Shown: positions 44,902 through 53,100, counted from the first letter of the stretch. The stretch: 64,000 nucleotides of DNA from CAWIJK01 sp963836375 (GCA_963836375.1 CAWIJK010000001.1:620001-684000), one strand, 5' to 3'. Numbers and translations are program-made. The notes: generated by a model not told the origin, from the sequence alone.

Positions 44902-44940
44902 CGCTCGCCCCGACGGCCCCGGCGCGCACCGGCCGGCCTC

Positions 44941-44946
44941 TACGAT
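44941..44946 (+). promoter_or_regulatory. -10 element (TACGAT), leaderless
   Basis: TACGAT ends 6 bases before the GTG at 44953. Confidence 0.45.
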
Positions 44947-44952
44947 TGGCCG

Positions 44953-46638
44953 GTGTCGACGAGCGGATCGGTGCTGGCTCCGGCCGCCGAAGCCGTCCCC
45001 GAGGCCCCGCCCGGCCCGCCCGAGCCCGACGACCGGGTCACCACCTGGGCGTCGACCTCGGTGCCGGTCGACGTCGTCTTCGTCGCCGTGCTGGTGGCGG
45101 CGACCCTGCTGGCCGCCTTCGTGCGGGTCTGGATCATCTACCACTCCGCCCTCGACGCCGATCAGGCGGTGGTCGGGCTCATGGCCCAGGGCATCCGCAA
45201 CGGCCATCTCCAGGCCTTCTTCTGGGGCCAGCACTACGGCGGTGTCGAGCCCTACCCGGTCGCCGCCCTGTTCGTCGTCTTCGGCGAGGCGCCCCAGGTG
45301 CTCAACCTCACCGCGTCGGTGCTGGCCCTGGCGACGGCCCTGGTGGTCTGGCGGATCGGCCGCCACCTGTTCGCGCCGGCGGCGGCCATGGCGGCGGCCG
45401 TCGTGGCCTGGATCTGGTCGGAGTCGACGCTGTGGAACTCGACGCGCGAGTACGGCTTCCACGAGGTCGGCCTGCTCCTGGCCATGGTGGTGCTCCTCGC
45501 CGCCCTGCGCATCGTGGACCGCCCGGCGCCATCGTCGGGACGACTGGGCGACTGGGTCCTGTTGGGAGCGGCGGCCGGCCTCGGCTGCTGGGCCACCCCC
45601 GAGGTGGTCTTCGTGGCCCTGCCGACGGCGTTCATCCTCGTCGCCGGGCTGATCCGGCGCCTGTCGGTCGCCCTGGCCGCCAAGGCCGTCGTCGGGCTGG
45701 CCGCCTTCGCCGTGGGCTCGGCCCCCTGGATCTGGGTGTCGGCGGAGACCGGCTGGGCCACGCTGCATTTCGTCACCTCCCCGGTCCCCCACAACACCTA
45801 CCACCGGCGGCTCGACACCTTCTTCACCCACGTGGCGCCGATGCTCCTCGGGACCCGGATCGAGGGCGCCGGGGCCTGGGAGGGCCCGGCGACCTTCGCC
45901 GTGGTGGTCACCGCCGTGGTGGTCGCCGTCATCGGGGCCGCGGCGGTGCTCGTGTGGCTGCGGGTCCCGATGGCCCGCTTCCTGGTCGTGTTCGTCGTGA
46001 CCTTCCCCTTCCTCTACGCCGCCTTCCCCTCCAACTGGTTCTGGAACGACGGCCGCTACGGCATCTGGGCCACGCCGATGCTGGCCCTGCTCGTCTGCGG
46101 CGGTCTGTGGGCCCTGCTCGACGAGCGCTGGGCCCGGGTGGCCGGGGCCGGGATCGTGGTGGTGGCCCTGGTCTCGACCCTGTTCGCCTTCAACGTCGGC
46201 TACGGGGCGCTGTCCACGCCCTCGAAGCTCACCGACTTCTCGACCAATCCCAACGCCACCATCGACGACCTGGCCGCCGGCCTGGAGGCCAAGGGGGTCC
46301 GCGACGCCTACGCCGGCTACTGGGTGGCCTACGAGCTGGCCTACCTCTCGGGCGGCCGGGTGCAGGTCATGCCCTTCCAGAACGACCGCAACCCGGCCGA
46401 CGACCACGTCGTCGAGGACGCGCCGCGGGCCGGGTGGCTCTTCGTGCACCCCGGGAGCTTCAACGACCTGGCGGCCAAGGTCGGCACCACCCAGTTCCTG
46501 GAGAGCTCCACCACCACCGAGGCCGAGTTCGAGTCCTGGCTCGGCGCCCACGGCGTCCTCTACGCCGTGACCCGGCTCGGCGACTTCGACCTGGTCCTTC
46601 CCCTGCGCAACGTCAGGCCGTCGGCCGTCACCGGGTGA
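44953..46638 (+). CDS. polytopic membrane glycosyltransferase-like protein (GT39/PMT type)
   Basis: A 561-residue integral membrane protein with about 9-11 helices and a C-terminal extracytoplasmic domain of about 130 residues. The first loop after helix 1 carries SALDADQAVVGLMAQGIRNG, matching the acidic DxD/DE catalytic loop of GT-C glycosyltransferases that use polyprenyl-phosphate sugars. WGQHYGGVEPYPVA and STREYGFHEVGLLL are further family-like blocks. It probably glycosylates a surface polymer or protein outside the membrane. Exact donor and acceptor unknown. Confidence 0.75.
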   Translation: MSTSGSVLAPAAEAVPEAPPGPPEPDDRVTTWASTSVPVDVVFVAVLVAATLLAAFVRVWIIYHSALDADQAVVGLMAQGIRNGHLQAFFWGQHYGGVEPYPVAALFVVFGEAPQVLNLTASVLALATALVVWRIGRHLFAPAAAMAAAVVAWIWSESTLWNSTREYGFHEVGLLLAMVVLLAALRIVDRPAPSSGRLGDWVLLGAAAGLGCWATPEVVFVALPTAFILVAGLIRRLSVALAAKAVVGLAAFAVGSAPWIWVSAETGWATLHFVTSPVPHNTYHRRLDTFFTHVAPMLLGTRIEGAGAWEGPATFAVVVTAVVVAVIGAAAVLVWLRVPMARFLVVFVVTFPFLYAAFPSNWFWNDGRYGIWATPMLALLVCGGLWALLDERWARVAGAGIVVVALVSTLFAFNVGYGALSTPSKLTDFSTNPNATIDDLAAGLEAKGVRDAYAGYWVAYELAYLSGGRVQVMPFQNDRNPADDHVVEDAPRAGWLFVHPGSFNDLAAKVGTTQFLESSTTTEAEFESWLGAHGVLYAVTRLGDFDLVLPLRNVRPSAVTG

Positions 46639-46657
46639 TCGGGGCGCCGCCGCGGGC

Positions 46658-47830
46658 TCAGGCAGCTGCGGCGCCGAGGGCGGCCCGGGCCTTCCCCCAG
46701 CCTGGTCCGAGCACCATGTGGCCGAGGCGCTCGGACCAGGTGGTCGACCGCTCGACGTCGGTGAGCATGTCGAGGTACTCGTGGGTGACGATGCGCACCG
46801 GGTTGAACGAGTCGATGTTCTTCGTCAGCCCGTAGACGACGGTCTCGCCCTCGGGCTCGAAGGTGCCGAAGAGCCTGTCCCAGACGATCAGGATGCTGCC
46901 GTGGTTCCGGTCCAGGTACTGGCGGTTGCTCCCGTGGTGCACCCGGTGGTGCGAGGGGGTGTTGAAGACCCGCTCGAGGGGCCCCAGGGTGCGGATCGTG
47001 TCGGTGTGGATCCAGAACTGGTAGAGCAGGTTGACGCCCCGGGCGGTCTCGATGACCCCGGGGCCGATCCCGACCAGGCTGAGTAGGCCGTAGGGGACGA
47101 ACATCCCGAAGGCGTCGGCCACCGGTTGGCGCAGGGCGGTCGACAGGTTGTAGCGCTCGGAGGAGTGGTGCACCACGTGGATGGCCCACAAAAAGCGCGA
47201 CTCGTGCATGAACCGGTGGTTCCAGTAGTAGATGAAGTCCCAGGCCACGACGGCCAGGGCCACGACGGCCGGGCCGGTCCCGAGGTCGCGCACGACCCGG
47301 TGAGCGAACAGGCGCCGGGCCGACGTCTTCGACGCCCAGCCGGCGGCGGCCACCGTGCCGCCGGCCACGATGGCCGCCACCGCCGCATTGCCGGCCACCC
47401 GCCGGGCCATCCGGGCGCTCCGACGGCGCCGTTCCCGGCTGGCCCCGGGGACCGGGGACCTCTCGGTCGGAGACGACGCCGCGCCGCCCGGGAGCCCGGC
47501 GTCGGGCGGGGGCCCGGGCAGCCGGCCGGCCTCGAGGTCGTTGCGCCGGGCCACCAGGTCGGCCACCGTGGCCACCACCGCGGCACCGGCGGCCACCCCG
47601 AGGGCCGCGGTGACCCGGCGCCCCCGTCCCGGGGTCACCGGCGCCAGCAGCCGGGGGACCACCAGGGGGGCCACCAGGCTGGCCACCCCCATCGACAGGC
47701 TGGCGATGGTGTCGCGCCGCTCGTAGTCCGCCGCGGTCGGGCCCCGCTCGGCGGCGTGGCGGCGCAGCCAGCGGTACTCGGCCCCCATCGACCCGAAGTA
47801 CACGGGCACCGCGGCCATCGTCAGATCCAT
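46658..47830 (-). CDS. sterol desaturase/fatty acid hydroxylase family protein
   Basis: A 390-residue membrane protein with the di-iron His clusters of the ERG3/FA hydroxylase superfamily: HRFMHESRFLWAIHVVHHSS (HxxxH and HxxHH) and HHRVHHGSNRQYLDRNHGS (HxxHH plus a distal His). It hydroxylates or desaturates a lipid at the membrane. The N-terminal 150 residues hold three hydrophobic segments and a Pro/Arg-rich loop. The ATG at 47830 is the third of three ATGs created by 14-bp tandem repeats. The only good ribosome binding site (AGGAG) is 8 bases before the first, out-of-frame ATG. Confidence 0.88.
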   Translation of the reverse strand: MDLTMAAVPVYFGSMGAEYRWLRRHAAERGPTAADYERRDTIASLSMGVASLVAPLVVPRLLAPVTPGRGRRVTAALGVAAGAAVVATVADLVARRNDLEAGRLPGPPPDAGLPGGAASSPTERSPVPGASRERRRRSARMARRVAGNAAVAAIVAGGTVAAAGWASKTSARRLFAHRVVRDLGTGPAVVALAVVAWDFIYYWNHRFMHESRFLWAIHVVHHSSERYNLSTALRQPVADAFGMFVPYGLLSLVGIGPGVIETARGVNLLYQFWIHTDTIRTLGPLERVFNTPSHHRVHHGSNRQYLDRNHGSILIVWDRLFGTFEPEGETVVYGLTKNIDSFNPVRIVTHEYLDMLTDVERSTTWSERLGHMVLGPGWGKARAALGAAAA

Positions 47831-47862
47831 GCCGTCAAATCCATGCCGTCAGATCCATTCCG
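47821..47862 (-). repeat. three tandem 14-bp repeats carrying the start codon of the desaturase gene
   Basis: The plus-strand unit TCAGATCCATGCCG occurs three times (copy 2 has TCAAAT, copy 3 has CATTCC). On the minus strand each copy supplies ATGGATCTGAC or a near match. ATGs at 47858 and 47844 open 7-codon frames that stop at TGA; only the ATG at 47830 opens the gene. A 14-bp unit changes the frame relative to the ribosome binding site. Confidence 0.85.
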
Positions 47863-48302
47863 GAGGCTCCTTTACCTCTTTACCTCGGTCGCGTCCGCGA
47901 CCCGGTCGACGAATGTAGTTTGGCCCGCCGCTCGGCCTCTCTCGGCGTCACCATCGGAGAGGAAACGGATAGGAGAACGGTCCGGTCCGCCTTCCCTGGG
48001 GGCCCCGCTGACCTCACAGGGGGCTCGCGTAGGCTACTGCGTAGGCTCGGCCCGGGTGGGCGGTGCCGGCGAGGTGCACGCGCCCTTTGACCTCATTTCG
48101 CTTGATCCTCGCTCCCGTGCCGCCATTGTGGGCCCGACGATCAGCGGTCGGTTGTGACGAACCCGTTTTCGCTCCCGAACACGACCCCGGACCGCGAGAC
48201 ACTGGGCATGATGCCCAGTGGACCGAGGAGCGAGCGAACCGGCGACCCACGCAGCCCGGGAGCCATCCCCATCGGCAGTGGCGTCACGGTTGGGCGAGGG
48301 CG
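47863..48302. other. intergenic region between desaturase and methyltransferase genes
   Basis: About 440 bases without a convincing gene. An open frame upstream of the methyltransferase has no recognisable content. The 21-bp palindrome at 48200-48220 is the only clear element. Base composition is less GC-rich than in the flanking genes. Confidence 0.5.
48200..48220. promoter_or_regulatory. 21-bp palindrome upstream of the methyltransferase gene
   Basis: Arms CACTGGGCAT and ATGCCCAGTG flank a single G. Perfect symmetry with a one-base centre suggests a dimeric repressor operator (TetR/GntR size) more than a terminator. The nearest start codon is 82 bases downstream. Confidence 0.5.
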
Positions 48303-49070
48303 ATGGCGTGGTCCACCGACATCTGGCACAGTGCGTCCGTGGGGGACAACTACTTCGATGAGCGAATCGCCGGGAGTTTCGACGCCAAGTGGGCGGACTC
48401 GTTCGCGCCCGAGGTCGTCGACCCGGCGGTCGATTTCCTGGCCGATCTGGCCGGGACGGGCGCCGCGCTGGAGCTCGGCATCGGCACGGGGCGGCTCGCG
48501 CTTCCCCTCAGCCGACGGGGCATCAGGGTGCACGGCGTCGAGCTCTCGCCGGAAATGGTCGCCCAGCTGCGGGCGAAACCGGGGTCCGATGCCGTCGAGG
48601 TCACGATCGGTGACATGGCCACCACGAGGGTGGAGGGCGCCTTCACCCTCGCCTATCTCGTGCGGAACACGATCGCCAACCTGACGACCCAAGAGGAGCA
48701 GATCGAGTGCTTCTGCAACGTCGCTGGCCACCTCCAACCGGGTGGATGCTTCGTCATCGAGCTGTGGATCCCCGAGCTGCAACGGCTCGCCCCCGGAGAG
48801 ACCCTCTACCCGTTCGCCGTGACGCCGGACCATCTCGGCTTCGACGAGATCGATGTCGCCACCCAGACCCTGCACTCGCACCACTACTGGCTGCGCGACG
48901 GGGCGCTCGAGACATTCTCCGCACCATTCCGCTACGTCTGGCCCTCCGAGTTGGACCTGATGGCCCGGATCGCCGGATTGACACTGCGGGAGCGCTGGAG
49001 CGATTGGAACAGGTCGCCGTTCACCAGTGACAGCAGGGGCCACATTTCGGTGTGGGAGAAAAAGGCCTAG
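48303..49070 (+). CDS. SAM-dependent methyltransferase (class I)
   Basis: A 255-residue methyltransferase. The SAM-binding motif I is ALELGIGTGRLALPLSRRGI, the acidic post-I residue is in VHGVELSPEM, and motif II is near GDMATTRVEGAFTLAYLVRN. The substrate domain is beta-rich at the C-terminus. ATG 48303 gives a short leader; GTG 48339 (GDNYFDERIAGSFD) is an alternative start matching the usual family N-terminus. Codon use is less GC-biased than neighbours, so transfer is possible. Substrate unknown. Confidence 0.82.
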   Translation: MAWSTDIWHSASVGDNYFDERIAGSFDAKWADSFAPEVVDPAVDFLADLAGTGAALELGIGTGRLALPLSRRGIRVHGVELSPEMVAQLRAKPGSDAVEVTIGDMATTRVEGAFTLAYLVRNTIANLTTQEEQIECFCNVAGHLQPGGCFVIELWIPELQRLAPGETLYPFAVTPDHLGFDEIDVATQTLHSHHYWLRDGALETFSAPFRYVWPSELDLMARIAGLTLRERWSDWNRSPFTSDSRGHISVWEKKA

Positions 49071-49149
49071 CGCTGGGCCACACACCGCCTGGCGGCCGTG
49101 GCCGGTGCGCAAGCCCCCAGCGGAGGGCCCGCGGACCCTGCGCTGGGGT

Positions 49150-49611
49150 TCATCCCGGGTGTTCGAGAGCCCGGCGGTAGACGTTGGTCTCGCGTTTTTC
49201 GAAACCGAGCCGCTGGTAGAGGCGGTTCGCCGCCTCGCGGTCGGGGCGCGAGGTGAGGTCGACCGTGCGAGCGCCGACGTGCTCGGCCCAGTCGAGGGCC
49301 GCCTGCACCAGCGCCGCACCGACCCCCGAGCCCCGGGCCGACTGGTCGACCACCACGTCTTCGATCCAGGCCCGCACCCCGGTGGGCACCCGGAAGACGG
49401 CCAGGGTCAGCGAACCCACGATCCGGCCCCGCTCGCGGGCGACGAACAGGGTCGTCGCCGGGGCGTCGACGATGTCCTCGAGGTCGTAGGCCTCGGGCGC
49501 CGCCGCGCTCGACGAGAGCTGGGGCAAGAGCTCGGTCATCGCCTCGAGCAGCTCGGGGTCGGCCACCACCACCCGCTCGACGCTGACGTCGCCCTCTCCG
49601 GGGTCGCTCAC
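49150..49611 (-). CDS. GNAT-family N-acetyltransferase
   Basis: A 153-residue acetyltransferase fold: GSLTLAVFRVPTGVRAWIED (strands 3-4), the acetyl-CoA loop VVDQSARGSGVGAALVQAAL (R/Q-x-x-G-x-G/A) and C-terminal ANRLYQRLGFEKRETNVYRR. The acceptor is unknown. The GTG at 49611 overlaps the stop of the NUDIX gene, so the two are co-translated. Confidence 0.85.
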   Translation of the reverse strand: MSDPGEGDVSVERVVVADPELLEAMTELLPQLSSSAAAPEAYDLEDIVDAPATTLFVARERGRIVGSLTLAVFRVPTGVRAWIEDVVVDQSARGSGVGAALVQAALDWAEHVGARTVDLTSRPDREAANRLYQRLGFEKRETNVYRRALEHPG

Positions 49612-50354
49612 GGCGCGCCGTCCGGCTCGCCGTCCCCGCCCGACCCCGCACCCGGCTCGGCGCCCTCGGGCGTCCCCCGCCACATCGGCTGGCGCACTCG
49701 GTCGTAGAGGACGTCGCGTCGTTCGCCCCGGATCGCCGCGAAGACGTGGTCACCCCATCGGTCCACCCCGACCAGCGGGGAGGGGAGGTTGTCGGGGCGG
49801 AACCAGCCCACGTCGCGGCACTCAAGGGGGTGCGGCTCGAGCTTGCCCCCGACGGCCCGGCAGTGAAAGACGAGCGAGTAGAGGGGCACCCGGGTGAAGC
49901 CGAGCCGGAGCCCGTCGAGCACGGCGATGAGCCGGACCGCCTCGGCCTCGATGCCGGTCTCCTCCTCGACCTCTTTGACGACCACCTCGGCCGCCGAGTA
50001 CCCGACGTCGCACCACCCGGTCGGGTACAGCCACACCCCCGAGTCGGCCCGCTGGATGAGCAGGAGCTCACCCTTGTCGTTGCCGACCGCCGCCCCCACG
50101 GCGACCTTGGGGGTGACGTAGCCGGGGATGCCGCGGCCCACCTGGCCCAGCCACTCTTCGACCAGGCCCTCGGCGTCGGCCATGTCGCCGAGGTCCCCGT
50201 CGGCCACCGAGCGGATGTCGGCCGCCACCCGGAGGATCTCCTCGAAGCGCTCGCGCTCGTAGAGGCTCTCGGTGAAGCCCAGCCCGGTCCTGGCGATGGC
50301 GGCCAGGCTCTCGCTCCAGCGCAGCAGGGTCCGGGTGGAGACGGGGGGGTCCAC
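49608..50354 (-). CDS. NUDIX hydrolase with N-terminal helical domain
   Basis: A 248-residue nucleoside-diphosphate-linked-moiety hydrolase. Residues 1-70 form the helical N-terminal Nudix domain (LAAIARTGLGFTESLYERER, FEEILRVAADI). The Nudix box is GWCDVGYSAAEVVVKEVEEE followed by TGIEA, that is Gx5Ex7REUxEExGU with Lys in place of the usual Arg. The protein ends in a Gly/Pro-rich tail. The GTG start is 8 bases after a TAGCGT -10. Substrates of this subfamily include ADP-ribose and nucleotide sugars; no closer call is possible. Confidence 0.87.
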   Translation of the reverse strand: MDPPVSTRTLLRWSESLAAIARTGLGFTESLYERERFEEILRVAADIRSVADGDLGDMADAEGLVEEWLGQVGRGIPGYVTPKVAVGAAVGNDKGELLLIQRADSGVWLYPTGWCDVGYSAAEVVVKEVEEETGIEAEAVRLIAVLDGLRLGFTRVPLYSLVFHCRAVGGKLEPHPLECRDVGWFRPDNLPSPLVGVDRWGDHVFAAIRGERRDVLYDRVRQPMWRGTPEGAEPGAGSGGDGEPDGAP

Positions 50355-50362
50355 GGGCCCCG

Positions 50363-50368
50363 ACGCTA
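50363..50368 (-). promoter_or_regulatory. -10 element (TAGCGT) of the NUDIX gene
   Basis: On the minus strand TAGCGT ends 8 bases before the GTG at 50354. Confidence 0.5.
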
Positions 50369-50452
50369 CCCTGCCCCCACCGCTGCGGCCCCCACCGTGG
50401 CGACCCCCTCGAGGCGCACCCTCGGGGGCCCGGCGGTGGTCCACAATGTGGG

Positions 50453-50650
50453 GTGCCCGTCAACGAGGACTGCCGCCACTACGTGATGCAGAGCACCCAG
50501 CGCGGGGAGAAGCTCGAGCGCTGCAAGGTCGGGGCCAACGAGCCGTTGCCCTTCACCTGTCCCGACGGTTGCCTGTTCTACGAGCCCCGCCAGGTCTCCT
50601 CGGCCGGCTGGCAGGTCCCCACCGACGACCCGCCGGCCGGACCCGCCTGA
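50453..50650 (+). CDS. small four-cysteine protein, unknown function
   Basis: A 65-residue protein with Cys at CRHYV, CKVGAN and CPDGC, a plausible zinc- or iron-sulfur-binding knot. No signal peptide and no helix. The GTG lies 6 bases after CACAAT, a -10-like box, so the message may be leaderless. Only 7 bases separate it from the GNAT gene downstream. The compact conserved-looking core (VMQSTQRGEKLERCKVGANE) suggests a real gene. Confidence 0.65.
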   Translation: MPVNEDCRHYVMQSTQRGEKLERCKVGANEPLPFTCPDGCLFYEPRQVSSAGWQVPTDDPPAGPA

Positions 50651-50657
50651 CCGCACG

Positions 50658-51269
50658 GTGCCCAGGGGACGCCGGGGCGGCGGGGAGCCCGACCGGCTGC
50701 CGGTGCTCGACGCCGGCGCCTACGACCTGCGGGGCTTCGAGCCCGCCGACCTCGACCTGGTCCGCCGGGCGGCGGCCGACCCGTTGATCCCGCTCATCTC
50801 GAGCGTCCCGGTCCCCTACAACGACGAGGCCGGGCGCCAGTTCGTCGAGCGTCAGCGGCACCGGCTCGGCGAAGGCTTCGGCTACTCGTTCGTCATCGAG
50901 AGCGTCACCGTCGGCGGCGAGGTGGGCACCGGTCGGCCGGTCGGGTCCATCGGCCTGTGGCTGCGCGACCTCGACCTCGGTCGGGCCTCGGTCGGCTACT
51001 GGGTGCTGGCCGGGGCCCGGGGACGGGGCGCGGCCACGAGCGCCCTCGGCGCGCTGACCCGGTGGGCCCAGGGCGAGCTCGGGGTGCCCCGGCTCGAGGC
51101 CTACGCCGAACCGTGGAACGAGGCCTCGATCCGCGCCGCCGAGTCCAACGGTTTCCGGGCCGAGGGCCTGCTGCGGGGCTTCCAGGTGGTCGGGGGCGAG
51201 CGGCGGGACATGGTCATGCTGGCCCGGCTGGCCGGCGACCCCGACGGAGCGCCGGGGCGCCCCCGCTAG
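50658..51269 (+). CDS. GNAT-family acetyltransferase (RimJ/RimL type)
   Basis: A 203-residue acetyltransferase: LRGFEPADLDLVRRAAADP at the start, VGSIGLWLRDLDLGRASVGY (strands), acetyl-CoA loop VLAGARGRGAATSALGALTR, and PWNEASIRAAESNGFRAEGL typical of RimJ/RimL-like enzymes. It probably acetylates an amine such as a protein N-terminus or small metabolite. It follows the small Cys protein gene, starts at GTG and ends 4 bases inside the convergent NIL-domain gene. Confidence 0.85.
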   Translation: MPRGRRGGGEPDRLPVLDAGAYDLRGFEPADLDLVRRAAADPLIPLISSVPVPYNDEAGRQFVERQRHRLGEGFGYSFVIESVTVGGEVGTGRPVGSIGLWLRDLDLGRASVGYWVLAGARGRGAATSALGALTRWAQGELGVPRLEAYAEPWNEASIRAAESNGFRAEGLLRGFQVVGGERRDMVMLARLAGDPDGAPGRPR

Positions 51270-51505
51270 CCCTCGAGCACGTCGCCCAACAGGTCGACCC
51301 CGATCCCCTCTGAGCGCAGCCACGAGAGGGCGCCCTCCACCGCCGTCGGGCCGCCGTCGAGCTCACAGACGATCCAGCCCTCGTGCTCTTCGACGTTGGC
51401 CCGCCGGATGTTGGGCTCGACGTCGTACTGGCGGACCAGGCGGGCCAGGATCGGCGTCCGCACCAGCGACTCGGGGAAGGTGAGCTTGACCCGGACCGAG
51501 ATCAT
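51266..51505 (-). CDS. stand-alone NIL-domain protein
   Basis: A 79-residue ferredoxin-like fold: VRVKLTFPESLVRTPILARL, NIRRANVEEHEGWIVCELDG, and SWLRSEGIGVDLLGDVLE match the NIL domain found at the C-terminus of methionine ABC transporters (MetN) and in some ferredoxin-linked homocysteine enzymes. Here it is free-standing. The ATG overlaps the larE stop (ATGA), so it is co-translated with larE and hemQ. It may bind a small ligand; role unknown. Confidence 0.8.
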   Translation of the reverse strand: MISVRVKLTFPESLVRTPILARLVRQYDVEPNIRRANVEEHEGWIVCELDGGPTAVEGALSWLRSEGIGVDLLGDVLEG

Positions 51506-52326
51506 GAGCCGGCCCCCGCAGCGCCGGCCGGTGCGGAAAGCACCCGGTTCAAGCTGCCCGAGACGAAACCCTCGAGGTCGACGGCGACATAGGCGTAGCC
51601 GGCCCCCCGGACCGCCTCGAGCACCGGGGCCCGCCGGGCCACCACCCGCTCGATGTCCTCTGGGGGGACCTCGATCCGGGCCACGTCGCCGTGGTGGCGC
51701 ACCCGCAGCTGGCCGAAGCCGAGGGCCCGCAGGGCGGCCTCGGCCCGGCCCACCGACCCCAGGGTGCCGAGCGTCACCGGGGTGCCGTAGGGGACCCGCG
51801 AGGCCAGGCAGGCCGCGGCGGGCTTGTCCCAGGTCCGAAGGCCGAGGTGGCGGGACCACCGGCGGACGTCGGCCTTGGTGAACCCGGCCGACACCAGGGG
51901 GAAGGCGGCGCCGAGGGCGGCGGCGGCCGCCTGGCCCGGGCGGTGGTCGCCCAGGTCGTCGCGGTTGACGCCCAAGACGACGGTGGCCGAGCGGGCCGCC
52001 GCCAGCGGCCCCAGGGCCCCGAGGAGGGCCGTCTTGCAGCGGGCGCAGCGATCGGGCCCGTTGGCCACGTAGGCGGGGTCCTCCAGCTCGGCCGTGGGCA
52101 CGGCGACCCAGTCGAGCCCCCACTCGGCCGCCAGGGCGGCGCAGTCGGCCTCCTCGTCGGCGGCGAGGGAGGGGGACACGGCGGTGGCGCACAGCACCCG
52201 GGGGGGCCCGAGCGTGTCGTGGGCCACCTTGGCCAAGAAGGCCGAGTCGGCGCCGCCGCTCAGGGCCACCACCACCGGTCCCAGCCCGAGGAGGACCCGG
52301 CGCAGCTCGGCGAGCTCGGCCGTCAC
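51502..52326 (-). CDS. larE: LarE, ATP-dependent sulfur transferase for nickel-pincer nucleotide
   Basis: A 274-residue PP-loop enzyme that adenylylates the pyridinium dicarboxylate made by LarB and sulfurates it. The PP-loop is ALSGGADSAFLAK (residues 21-33). Cys94 and Cys97 (CARC) plus Cys173 (ACLASR) form a three-cysteine set, as in LarE enzymes that hold a [4Fe-4S] cluster rather than sacrificing a single Cys. GTG 52326 overlaps the hemQ stop; its own stop overlaps the NIL gene. It lies about 10 kb from larB/larC, and no larA is in the window. Confidence 0.9.
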   Translation of the reverse strand: MTAELAELRRVLLGLGPVVVALSGGADSAFLAKVAHDTLGPPRVLCATAVSPSLAADEEADCAALAAEWGLDWVAVPTAELEDPAYVANGPDRCARCKTALLGALGPLAAARSATVVLGVNRDDLGDHRPGQAAAAALGAAFPLVSAGFTKADVRRWSRHLGLRTWDKPAAACLASRVPYGTPVTLGTLGSVGRAEAALRALGFGQLRVRHHGDVARIEVPPEDIERVVARRAPVLEAVRGAGYAYVAVDLEGFVSGSLNRVLSAPAGAAGAGS

Positions 52327-53069
52327 CGACCGGGCCCTGTTCGCCCGAGGCCGCAGAGCACCTCGTCGAGGTCGCCGACCATGCCGGTGTAGAACGGCCC
52401 GAATTCTGCGAACAGGGCCGACGCCTCGTCGAAGCGCATCTCGTAGACGCACTGCTTGAGGTCGTCGGGGTGCACCGCGAACAGGGTGACCCCCCACTCG
52501 AAGTCGTCGAGCCCCGTCGAGCCGGTGACCACCTGGAGGACCCGCCCGTGGAAGGTCCGGCCGACCTTGCCGTGGCCCATCATCAGGGCCTTGCGCTCGT
52601 CGAAGCCCAGCGCGTACCAGTTGTGGGCGGCGGTGCGCCGCTTGGACATCGGGTAGAAGCAGAAAGCCCGCATGCCCTCGGGCGGCAGGCGGGGGAACAG
52701 GCGGGCCTCTTTGAGCTCGGCGGGGACGCCGGCCGCGTACTCGGAGACCTCGGTGAGCGAGACGTAGCTCGACACCGGCTCGAGGCCCGCCGCGCCCACC
52801 GCGCTCTGGAACCGGCGCAGGGTCCACAGGTCCGGGCCGAGGGCCAGCAGGCAGACGTCGGCCTTGTGGCCGAGGATGCTCGCCGTGACCACCTGGTTGC
52901 CGGCCTTCTCGGCCTCGCCCAGCGCGTCGGCCAGGGCGGCGGGGTCGAGCGACGCCGTGGCCCGGCAGAACAGGTGCAGGACCCCCCAGCCGGTGGCCGG
53001 GGCCATCGGCGCCGGGGTCATCGGCGCCGGGGACGACGCCGGGCCGGCGCGGTCGTCAGGGGGGGCCAC
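52323..53069 (-). CDS. hemQ: HemQ, coproheme decarboxylase (chlorite dismutase family)
   Basis: Converts coproheme III to protoheme in the coproporphyrin-dependent heme pathway of actinobacteria and firmicutes. The 248-residue protein has a Pro/Ala-rich N-terminal 26 residues, then the ferredoxin-like repeats. CFYPMSKRR (active-site Tyr/Lys region), NWYALGFDERKALMMGHGKV, GRTFHGRVLQVVTGSTGLDD (proximal His region around GHGKVGRTFHG), EWGVTLFAVHP and MRFDEASALFAEFGPFYTG are diagnostic. It is the first gene of hemQ-larE-NIL and is separated from groEL by a strong hairpin. Confidence 0.93.
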   Translation of the reverse strand: MAPPDDRAGPASSPAPMTPAPMAPATGWGVLHLFCRATASLDPAALADALGEAEKAGNQVVTASILGHKADVCLLALGPDLWTLRRFQSAVGAAGLEPVSSYVSLTEVSEYAAGVPAELKEARLFPRLPPEGMRAFCFYPMSKRRTAAHNWYALGFDERKALMMGHGKVGRTFHGRVLQVVTGSTGLDDFEWGVTLFAVHPDDLKQCVYEMRFDEASALFAEFGPFYTGMVGDLDEVLCGLGRTGPGR

Positions 53070-53100
53070 GCCGGCCAGTCTAGGGACGCCGGGGGCAACG

